Source of the DNA: an uncultured Bacteroidota bacterium
GTDB taxonomy: Bacteria; Bacteroidota; Bacteroidia; Chitinophagales; Chitinophagaceae
NCBI GenBank assembly: GCA_903929655.1
Contig: CAIYVS010000175.1
Location: 1-10,538, forward strand
Reading direction: 5' to 3'
DNA length: 10,538 bases
Shown here one piece after another: positions 1 through 5,258 of the stretch (its first letter is position 1; each line of letters opens with the position of its first letter). Under the pieces are notes generated by a model, which worked only from the letters and a program-made list of their open reading frames with translations, did no database searches and was not told the origin of the DNA. The position numbers were made by a program, and so were the translations under genes.

Positions 1-39
1 AGGCTATCTTGAATCACCGTTTTTCTAAATAATGGCATA

Positions 40-71
40 TTGGGGTAATTCAAATATTGTAGCTATATTTA
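40..71 (+). promoter_or_regulatory. Possible promoter for the small membrane protein gene
   Basis: TTG at 40-42 is followed after 21 nt by TATATTTA at 64-71, which matches the Bacteroidota -7 consensus TAnnTTTG at all positions except the last. A transcript starting near 78 would have a leader of about 40 nt. The rest of 1-119 is AT-rich and shows no gene. This is a weak match judged by eye. Confidence 0.3.
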
Positions 72-119
72 TGAAACAGCTTTTAAACACAGTTATTCTA
101 AAAACCTACAAACACGTTT

Positions 120-476
120 ATGAAATACAGGATACTTCTTTTCATGTTATTGATATCATCGCTGTTGTATGTGAATGAGAGCAGGGCTGCATTTCCTGTT
201 TACCAAAACCATCCTGTAAACCCTGCTGCCAGCGAAGGGGTAGCGGTGGGAAATATAAAAGCAGAGCCGAAGGATGATTCTGATACATTTGCTATACTGG
301 CCTTAGTGAGCCTGTTTGTTTTACCTCCTCTTGCCGTTGTATTTGGTGCGATAGGTATGAATAAAAGACGAAGGCATCATAATCTGGCTTTGGTATGCCT
401 TATACTTGGAGCGATATACACAGCGGCTTTAATAACTTCTATCATTCTATCCGTAAATAGTGTAGGAATGCGATAG
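120..476 (+). CDS. Small two-helix membrane protein, DUF4190-like
   Basis: This 118-residue protein starts with a signal-peptide-like segment (residues 1-23: a short basic start, a hydrophobic run, then SRAA). A polar linker of about 30 residues follows. Two hydrophobic helices come next, at roughly 57-79 and 88-111, joined by a strongly basic turn, NKRRRHH (81-87). The layout of two helices with a short basic connector, with Gly-rich ends such as FGAIGM and LILGAIY, resembles the DUF4190 family of small membrane proteins, whose function is unknown. The basic connector suggests that the loop faces the cytoplasm. The gene stands alone on the plus strand, with 88 nt before the next gene. No catalytic residues are visible, so no role is proposed. 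The family assignment is by resemblance only. Confidence 0.7.
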   Translation: MKYRILLFMLLISSLLYVNESRAAFPVYQNHPVNPAASEGVAVGNIKAEPKDDSDTFAILALVSLFVLPPLAVVFGAIGMNKRRRHHNLALVCLILGAIYTAALITSIILSVNSVGMR

Positions 477-564
477 ATTGGCTTCTTGTTTGTCGTCAGC
501 CTGAATCTCGTTTCATTGTGTGTACCTGAGGAAAATACAGGTTTGCTTAAAATATTTTTGATCT

Positions 565-894
565 ATGTCATTTGTCTATCATGATCCGCTTACTGTGTGC
601 AATCCAAAGCGGTTTATTAAGAATGTAGATGTACTGTATGATGGCAAGGAGGATGGTTTTTCTCTGGCAATCATTGACTGGGAAGGAACTGAGCATATAG
701 GTATAAGATGGAATGTTGCTATAAAGGAACGTGGTGAAAACGATAAGCAAAGCGGAGCCCTTATCTGCAATGGTTCTCCTTCTTTAAGTAATAAGCCTTC
801 CTGGTTCATCCTGCCACGCGAGTTGTTTGATCCTGCATTGTTTGATAAGGATAGCGAGCAGTTTTTGGAGTTGGTATCGAAGTGGGGGAGATGA
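565..894 (+). CDS. Hypothetical protein, 109 residues
   Basis: I do not recognise this protein with confidence. It is soluble, with no signal peptide or membrane segment, and rich in aromatic residues. Visible features are a start beginning MSFVYHDPLTV, a WEGTEHIGIRW segment around residues 39-49, and SWFILPRELFD around 79-89. Its composition is that of a real folded protein rather than a shadow frame. ATG at 565 is the only Met in the frame. TATTTTTG at 553-560 matches the Bacteroidota -7 box, but it ends only 4 nt before the ATG and no -33 partner lies at the right distance, so a very short leader or another promoter would be needed. The stop TGA overlaps the ATG of a second short frame at 891 (ATGA). 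This suggests the gene was once the first of a coupled pair. It lies in the accessory-looking left part of the window. Confidence 0.65.
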   Translation: MSFVYHDPLTVCNPKRFIKNVDVLYDGKEDGFSLAIIDWEGTEHIGIRWNVAIKERGENDKQSGALICNGSPSLSNKPSWFILPRELFDPALFDKDSEQFLELVSKWGR

Positions 895-953
895 GCATTA
901 ATGTTCAATTGCCCGATGCGCAATGGCTCAATTGGAATGAGACGCTTCAGTAA
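891..953 (+). pseudogene. Short coupled reading frame, possible remnant of a truncated gene
   Basis: ATG at 891-893 overlaps the TGA stop of the upstream gene (892-894) in the ATGA arrangement typical of translational coupling in operons. The frame reads 20 codons, beginning MSINVQLPDAQ and containing WLNWNETLQ, then stops at TAA 951-953. The composition is protein-like. The stop lies 15 bp before the 3' end of the minus-strand PIN gene. The most economical reading is that a longer second gene of the operon was cut off, perhaps when the toxin-antitoxin locus arrived. A genuine 20-residue peptide or pure chance cannot be excluded from this sequence. Confidence 0.35.
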
Positions 954-968
954 CTATTGGATATCCTA

Positions 969-1382
969 TTAAATAAATGGATTTATTATTCGCAACTTCG
1001 TTTCTATAAGCTGTTGATGCTGCATATCTTCTGAATAAATGATATTGCAGTTTTCCAAAATTGCAGCGGAAAGTATGGTGCAATCATACCAATTCAGACG
1101 ATAGCGGATCCTCAATTCAAACGCTTTTTCAATTGTTGAAACTGTAACAGGAACAACTTTGCAATAAGTTAGCAGCAGGCTTTTATGTTGTTCAATTTGT
1201 GCAAGGCTTAAGGTGGAAAATTTCTTAAAAAGCACATTCATGTTTTCGGAAACGACTTGCGTGCTGATAATGGGGTAGCTTTTAAATATTTGTTTAGCGA
1301 TTTCTTTTTTAGCAACATTATCGCTTAACAGGTATAATAAAATATTGCTGTCAACAAAAATCTTATCGTTCGTTAGCTTCAT
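969..1382 (-). CDS. PIN-domain ribonuclease toxin, VapC-like
   Basis: This 137-residue protein has the length and motif order of PIN-domain toxins. It begins with the typical strand and first acidic residue, IFVDSNILLY (D11). A second acidic residue is E46 in VSENMNV, the third is D100 in NWYDCTILSAA, and a fourth is D119 in SEDMQ. In PIN nucleases this acidic quartet binds Mg2+ or Mn2+ for cleavage of RNA, usually tRNA or rRNA in VapC toxins. All four positions are filled, so the enzyme should be active. Its ATG overlaps the end of the antitoxin gene by 20 bp, giving the antitoxin-first, coupled order of VapBC-type modules. Which RNA it cuts cannot be read from the sequence. Confidence 0.85.
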   Translation of the reverse strand: MKLTNDKIFVDSNILLYLLSDNVAKKEIAKQIFKSYPIISTQVVSENMNVLFKKFSTLSLAQIEQHKSLLLTYCKVVPVTVSTIEKAFELRIRYRLNWYDCTILSAAILENCNIIYSEDMQHQQLIETKLRIINPFI

Positions 1383-1578
1383 CCCTGTTGAAATGGTAAT
1401 TGGAAAAATCCAGCTTTACGGTATCATAGAAAGTATCAGGGTCGCAAACAATACTATCTATGCTTTTTCTTTCTTCAGATAAAGGCAACACGATCACCTC
1501 AACTTTGACACCATATAATTCTTTAGGGAGGTCAATGCTGTGTTCTTTTTCCGTAGGTATCATTATCTGCTTATACAT
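1363..1578 (-). CDS. Antitoxin of the PIN-domain toxin
   Basis: The 71-residue product begins MYKQIMIPTEKEHSIDLP and continues ELYGVKVEVIVLP. This is the pattern I associate with small Bacteroidota antitoxins found beside PIN toxins: a strand-rich N-terminus ending in (L/M)YGxxVEVI and an acidic, flexible C-terminus. The C-terminal half (FYDTVKLDFSNYHFNRDEANER region) presumably wraps the toxin. The frame is open as far as 1641, but I chose the ATG at 1576-1578 because a good promoter lies at 1594-1626, inside the longer version. This start leaves a leader of about 10 nt. The gene overlaps the toxin by 20 bp. Whether the N-terminus binds DNA is likely from analogy with VapB proteins but is not shown here. 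Confidence 0.75.
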   Translation of the reverse strand: MYKQIMIPTEKEHSIDLPKELYGVKVEVIVLPLSEERKSIDSIVCDPDTFYDTVKLDFSNYHFNRDEANER

Positions 1579-1593
1579 ACTGGGGCATTTATA

Positions 1594-1626
1594 CAAATAT
1601 ACGATATTTATGATTAGTTTGCAAAA
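1594..1626 (-). promoter_or_regulatory. Promoter of the toxin-antitoxin operon, with overlapping inverted repeats
   Basis: Read on the minus strand, TTTTG (1626-1622), a 20-nt spacer and TATATTTG (1601-1594) match the Bacteroidota promoter form TTG...TAnnTTTG exactly at the -7 box. Transcription would start about 10 nt before the antitoxin ATG. Two perfect inverted repeats overlap the promoter: AAATAT-ACG-ATATTT (1595-1609) on the -7 box and TGCAAA-ATCGC-TTTGCA (1620-1636) on the -33 box. Such palindromes are natural candidates for autorepression by the antitoxin-toxin complex. The promoter match is seen directly; the operator role is inference. Confidence 0.6.
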
Positions 1627-1638
1627 TCGCTTTGCAGA

Positions 1639-1954
1639 CACGAGTCATCTGCGCACTTGGCTTTGCTATGACTCGCCAGTGGGGGAAGATCATCACGAGT
1701 ATGCGCGAGTCTTGCTGAAAAAGCAGAGACTCGCGCCAGTGGGAAAATATACTGTCTTTGAATGCCGGTTGCAAACCGGCTGGACTGTGCAGGCAGGAGC
1801 CATCCGCGCGCTTGGCTATGCGACAGACTCGCGCCAGTGAGCAAACAAGGACGAGTAGGGCTATGCTTCAGGCACAAGTTCCATACGCACAAAGCTAGGC
1901 CTCAAACTTGCGCCAGCAGGGCACTTGGTTATGCGACAGACTCGCGCCAGTGAG
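1639..1954. repeat. Cluster of diverged GC-rich hairpin repeats (CTTGG...CCAGTG family)
   Basis: This stretch has no credible gene. It holds repeated, partly palindromic units that end in CCAGTG and mostly start with CTTGG, with a variable middle of 15-21 nt. Units are at 1656-1681, 1711-1741 (diverged left end), 1811-1839 and 1924-1952. The copies at 1808-1841 and 1921-1954 match at 32 of 34 positions. The units at 1639-1681 and 1794-1839 also share a longer left flank (CATCxGCGCxCTTGG). Hairpins are CGAGTCAT/ATGACTCG (1641-1648 with 1668-1675), a 13-bp stem with one bulged G (1704-1716 with 1722-1735), GCCGGTT/AACCGGC (1764-1770 with 1774-1780) and GGCACAAGTT/AACTTGCGCC with one mismatch (1871-1880 with 1905-1914). 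The segment is visibly richer in G+C than its neighbours. Confidence 0.75.
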
Positions 1955-1957
1955 GAC

Positions 1958-2449
1958 TTACTCATAAAGTGGAATATTATTAGAAAATCTTGCAATCCAT
2001 GTTCCACTTTTATCTGTATTGTCAATATGCCAAATTTTTAAATAATAGTATCTATTATCAAAAGGTAGTTCAATAAATGTTTTTTTTTCTGGCATTATTA
2101 CTGTCAAAAAATTAAACTTAGCTCGTGAAAAAGATTTTATTACTTCGTTATCAGCATAGCTTAGGACATGGTCAGTGGTGATTCGTTTAGATGATACAAT
2201 GTTGTTATTAAAATAGATTACGACTGAATCATTATTGAAATCATCGTTGAAAAAGACTCGCCGATACTTGTTATTTTTTATTATGGTTGAATTAACTATA
2301 TACATTTTTTTGGGATTAGGTTTATCATATTGCAATTCACAACTTTCCTGAACATATTTAAGGTTAATAAAATGATCGCATATATTTTGGGCGATTAAAG
2401 TATTTGTATAAAATAAAATACTACCTAAAAGTATCAATGTGCGTATCAT
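1958..2449 (-). CDS. Secreted or periplasmic protein of unknown function
   Basis: This 163-residue protein has a clear N-terminal signal peptide (residues 1-20, a hydrophobic run ending LIAQ before NICDH), so it should be exported across the inner membrane. I do not recognise the mature part. It is rich in Asn, Tyr, Phe and Lys and predicted to be mostly beta strand, with two Cys residues near the start (C24 and C37, possibly disulfide-bonded) and a FDNRYYYLKIWHID segment near residues 130-143. The gene is clearly richer in A+T than the core genes in the window. It lies between two sites of the same hairpin-repeat family. Its stop is 3 bp from the repeat cluster on one side, and its ATG is about 40 bp from another repeat copy on the other. 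These traits suggest recent acquisition. No -7 box is visible upstream. Confidence 0.6.
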   Translation of the reverse strand: MIRTLILLGSILFYTNTLIAQNICDHFINLKYVQESCELQYDKPNPKKMYIVNSTIIKNNKYRRVFFNDDFNNDSVVIYFNNNIVSSKRITTDHVLSYADNEVIKSFSRAKFNFLTVIMPEKKTFIELPFDNRYYYLKIWHIDNTDKSGTWIARFSNNIPLYE

Positions 2450-2490
2450 TTGGGTTGTTGTTCTACGGTTGCGTTAATATATCCCATTCC

Positions 2491-2542
2491 TCGCTTGGAG
2501 TAGTGTTTGACTACGTCCAGTGGCAGCGAATCTCAGATTTGC
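2491..2542. repeat. Single copy of the CTTGG...CCAGTG hairpin family plus adjoining hairpin
   Basis: CTTGG (2494-2498) and CCAGTG (2517-2522) enclose 18 nt, as in the units at 1811 and 1924, but the middle sequence differs. Here it forms GTAGT/ACTAC (2500-2504 with 2510-2514), extended by GGA/TCC across a bulged G at 2515. A second hairpin, GCGAATC-TCA-GATTTGC (2526-2532 with 2536-2542, one G-T pair), follows at once. The acyl-CoA dehydrogenase stop codon is at 2549-2551, so these structures lie directly in the 3' end of its transcript. A terminator or mRNA-end function is possible, although there is no clear U-tract. Confidence 0.6.
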
Positions 2543-2548
2543 GAATGA

Positions 2549-4330
2549 CTAAAACACATACCCCTTCTTCTCCAACAAAGCCTTAGCTATCCTTCTTCTT
2601 GCATCCTTAGTATTAAAGTTGTCAGTTTTGGTAAAGCGTTTCAGGCCCATGAGCATCATGCGTTGTTCATCACCTTCTGCAAAAGCATTGATGGCGTTTT
2701 TGCCTGCATGATTGATCCTGTCTGCGGCATCGGCTATAAAGGTGCGGGTGGCATCAAGGGCAAGGGGGGCATTGGCATTGTTGTTGCCTGTCATTTTTAT
2801 GGTGCGCAGGAGCATGGTTTCTGCCTGGAAGGTATCCATGAGCATGTCTGCAATATTCATGAGCAGTTCTTGTTCGGTCTCTATTTTCATCATCAGTTTC
2901 TGTGCTGCTGCGCCAGCGCACATGAGGATGGCTTTTTTGAAATTGGCAATTACTTTTTGCTCTGCGGCAAAAGGCCCATCGTTATCTCCCATTTCGGGTA
3001 TGCTGAGCAGTTCTTTTTGTATGGCCATTGCAGGGCCCATGAGGTTGATGCGGCCTTTCATGGCGCGTTTCAGGTAGGCATCCAGTATCAGTAAGCGGTT
3101 GATCTCGTTGGTGCCTTCAAATATGCGGTTGATGCGGCTGTCGCGATAAGAGCGGGAGATATTGTATTCGTCTGAAAAACCATTGCCTCCGTGTATCTGC
3201 ACGCCTTCATCTACCACATAGTCCAGGGCTTCCGAGCCTATTACTTTCAGCATGGCGCACTCTATGGCGTATTCTTCTGCTGCGCCCAATAAGGTCTCCG
3301 CTTCGGGTTTGCCTTCGGCGCGTAGGGCATGTTCTTTATCATCTATCATTTGAGATGTACGATATAGCACAGATTCTGCTGCAAATATGCGAATGGCCAT
3401 TTCTGCCAGTTTATGCCTTATGGCGCCAAATTTGGCAATGGGCATATTAAATTGTTCGCGGGTAGCGGCATATGCAATGCTGGTACTTAATGCCCGTTTT
3501 GCACCACCAAGAGTTGCTGCGCATAGCTTAAGGCGGCCTATGTTCAGGATATTGAAGGCTATGATATGTCCGCGCCCTATTTCGCCCAAAAGGTTGGTTA
3601 CAGGTATGGTACAATTCTCGAAGAACAATTGGCGGGTGCTGGAGCCTTTGATGCCCATTTTATGTTCTTCTTCCCCGAATGTAAGGCCGGGTGTGTTGCG
3701 GTCTACAATGAATGCGGAGAACTTATCGCCGTCAATTTTTGCAAATACCGTAAATACATCTGCAAAGCCTGCATTGGTGATCCATATTTTCTGGCCATTG
3801 ATGATATAGCTCTTGCCATCGGGACTAAGGGTGGCAGTGGTTTTGGCTCCCAGCGCATCGGAGCCGGAACCTGGCTCTGTGAGGGCATAAGCGCCTTTCA
3901 TTTCGCCGGTGGCCAGTTTGGGTACGTATTTCTGCTTTTGTTCTTCTGTGCCAAAGTAGAGTATGGGTAGGGAGCCGATGCCGTTATGCGCAGCCATTGC
4001 TACAGCAAATGAATGGCCGCCGCCGAGGCATTCATTAATAAGGGTAGCGGTGACAAAATCTTTGCCCAGCCCTCCGTATTTTTCGGGGAATGCAGCACCG
4101 AGTAAACCCAGTTCTCCGGCTTTATCGAGCAGGGAAGTCATGAGGCCTTCTTTTTTCTCATCTATTTCTACCAGGTGGGGAATCACCTCTTTATCGAGGA
4201 ATTCATTGCACATGGCTGCAATATCGTGTTGTTCTTCGCTAAAATCTTCGGGGGTGAAAATCTGTGCGGCATCTGCATTCTGAATGAGAAAACCGCCGCC
4301 CATGATCGCTTTTTGTACTTGCGTTTCCAT
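2549..4330 (-). CDS. Acyl-CoA dehydrogenase, very-long-chain type with C-terminal extension
   Basis: This FAD flavoprotein introduces the alpha-beta double bond into acyl-CoA in the first step of fatty-acid beta-oxidation. At 593 residues it is far longer than the usual 380-residue dehydrogenases. It matches the VLCAD/ACAD9 type, which has an extra C-terminal helical domain (here from about 435). Visible motifs are the N-terminal helical domain from about 25, YALTEPGSGSD (148-158) and WITNAG (183-188) of the FAD and substrate-binding beta domain, REQF (291-294), QIHGGNGF (379-386), and RIFEGTNEINR (402-412). E405 in the last motif is the expected catalytic base. The gene has no beta-oxidation partner in the window, so its electron acceptor and thiolase are encoded elsewhere. 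It is divergent from the hydrolase-glycosyltransferase pair. ATG at 4328-4330 is the natural start. Confidence 0.93.
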   Translation of the reverse strand: METQVQKAIMGGGFLIQNADAAQIFTPEDFSEEQHDIAAMCNEFLDKEVIPHLVEIDEKKEGLMTSLLDKAGELGLLGAAFPEKYGGLGKDFVTATLINECLGGGHSFAVAMAAHNGIGSLPILYFGTEEQKQKYVPKLATGEMKGAYALTEPGSGSDALGAKTTATLSPDGKSYIINGQKIWITNAGFADVFTVFAKIDGDKFSAFIVDRNTPGLTFGEEEHKMGIKGSSTRQLFFENCTIPVTNLLGEIGRGHIIAFNILNIGRLKLCAATLGGAKRALSTSIAYAATREQFNMPIAKFGAIRHKLAEMAIRIFAAESVLYRTSQMIDDKEHALRAEGKPEAETLLGAAEEYAIECAMLKVIGSEALDYVVDEGVQIHGGNGFSDEYNISRSYRDSRINRIFEGTNEINRLLILDAYLKRAMKGRINLMGPAMAIQKELLSIPEMGDNDGPFAAEQKVIANFKKAILMCAGAAAQKLMMKIETEQELLMNIADMLMDTFQAETMLLRTIKMTGNNNANAPLALDATRTFIADAADRINHAGKNAINAFAEGDEQRMMLMGLKRFTKTDNFNTKDARRRIAKALLEKKGYVF

Positions 4331-4351
4331 AGTCTAAAGTTAAGTTTTTTA

Positions 4352-4407
4352 GTTGAATTGTTGATTGGTTGACTAGTTGATAAGTTGATAGCTTGAATAG
4401 TTAATAT
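4352..4407. repeat. Degenerate tandem array with 8-bp period (GTTGATNN)
   Basis: Seven consecutive octamers run from 4352 to 4407 in exact 8-bp register. Five start GTTGA (for example GTTGATTG at 4360 and GTTGATAA at 4376), and the last two drift to CTTGAATA and GTTAATAT. A further GTTAATCG occurs at 4414, out of register. The array lies between the divergent starts of the acyl-CoA dehydrogenase (21 bp away) and the hydrolase, and therefore in their shared promoter region. I see no clean TAnnTTTG promoter there. Confidence 0.75.
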
Positions 4408-4445
4408 GGATTAGTTAATCGGGAATTTGTAATTTGGTGGTTTAT

Positions 4446-5258
4446 ATGGATCATGGGTCAGGGTATATAAGCCTGGGTACGGAACAATTGCATTATTTAC
4501 GTATGGGGAGTGGTAAGCGCTTGCTTATTGCTTTTCATGGTTATGGTAATGATGCCGGACTTTTTGCTCCTTTTGCGGACTACCTGGGACATGAGTTTAC
4601 TTTGATATCGGTAGATATTCCGCATCACGGACAAAGCAAATGGCCTGAAAACAAACCTTTTACTTTGGGGCAACTGAAGATACTTATTGAAACTTTCAAA
4701 AAAGAAGCGAGGGTAGAAAAAGTATCACTGATTGGATATAGCATAGGGGGGCGAGTATGTCTTAGTATTATAGAGCAAATGCCGGAAAGTATAGACAGTG
4801 CGGTGTTGATATCGCCTGATGGACTGGTGTTTAATCCTTTTTATTATTTTGTTACGAGGAGTTTTGTAGGGAAGGGATTGTTCAGGAATTTTTTGAAAAA
4901 TATGAAGCGTTATCTGCCCCTGGTGGACTGGCTGAAGGAAAGAAAGATAATAAGTGCATCGCGGTACAAATTCGGAATGTATTATTTACAAACTGAAGAG
5001 AGCAGGGAGTTTTTACTGCAGGTATGGCCGGGAATGAGCCAGATAGTACCCGATACAAGAAGACTGAAAGCTGCTATAAAGCAATACCATATACCTGTGC
5101 ATATCTTTATGGGTGCTTATGATAAGGTGATACCTATTGCAGAGGGCAAGCAGTTTGAAAGGGGAATGAAGACTGTGAAACTTCATATTGTAGAGAAAGG
5201 CCACCAGTTATTAGACAATGATACCATTCCTAAAATAGCTGAATGTCTCCTGTCATGA
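4446..5258 (+). CDS. Alpha/beta-hydrolase fold protein
   Basis: This 270-residue protein has the complete alpha/beta-hydrolase signature: an HG oxyanion motif in AFHGYG (H31-G32), the nucleophile elbow GYSIGG with Ser99, Asp226 in GAYDKVIP, and His253 in EKGHQLLD. DIPHHGQS (residues 57-64) is the usual strand-4 loop. A basic, aromatic lid region occupies about 130-185. It has no signal peptide and should be cytoplasmic, probably an esterase, thioesterase or C-C hydrolase acting on a small lipid-like substrate; which one cannot be told. I chose ATG at 4446 over TTG at 4434, which would add only four residues. GGTGG at 4436-4440 is a weak ribosome-site candidate. The stop overlaps the glycosyltransferase start (ATGA), so the two are translated together and probably act on one pathway. 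Confidence 0.85.
   Translation: MDHGSGYISLGTEQLHYLRMGSGKRLLIAFHGYGNDAGLFAPFADYLGHEFTLISVDIPHHGQSKWPENKPFTLGQLKILIETFKKEARVEKVSLIGYSIGGRVCLSIIEQMPESIDSAVLISPDGLVFNPFYYFVTRSFVGKGLFRNFLKNMKRYLPLVDWLKERKIISASRYKFGMYYLQTEESREFLLQVWPGMSQIVPDTRRLKAAIKQYHIPVHIFMGAYDKVIPIAEGKQFERGMKTVKLHIVEKGHQLLDNDTIPKIAECLLS

Noticed and set aside
906..934. CAATTG repeated at 906-911 and 929-934 with ATTGC/GCAAT between, as a terminator or insertion-site duplication
   Set aside because: The stem is only 5 bp, there is no T-run, and the repeats lie within the short coupled frame; chance is sufficient.
1579..1641. Longer antitoxin start, 21 residues upstream
   Set aside because: The extension would contain the promoter and one of the palindromes, and its residues (MSAKRFCKLIINIVYLYKC) do not fit the usual start of this antitoxin type.
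1460..1953. Several open frames of 60-126 codons through the hairpin cluster on both strands
   Set aside because: They are made of translated repeats (recurring motifs such as LGYATDSRQ) and carry no folded-protein pattern; the cluster is non-coding.
1639..1954. CRISPR array
   Set aside because: The repeats are irregularly spaced, diverged and self-complementary over different stems; there are no uniform spacers and no cas genes.
1363..2545. Integron cassettes with attC sites around the toxin-antitoxin and the unknown gene
   Set aside because: Toxin-antitoxin genes next to imperfect palindromes suggested this, but I find no paired RYYYAAC/GTTRRRY core sites at the palindrome ends and no integrase.
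2663..4283. Plus-strand open frames opposite the acyl-CoA dehydrogenase
   Set aside because: They are antisense shadows, rich in Cys, Met, Ser and Phe, of a gene whose minus-strand product matches a known family over its full length.
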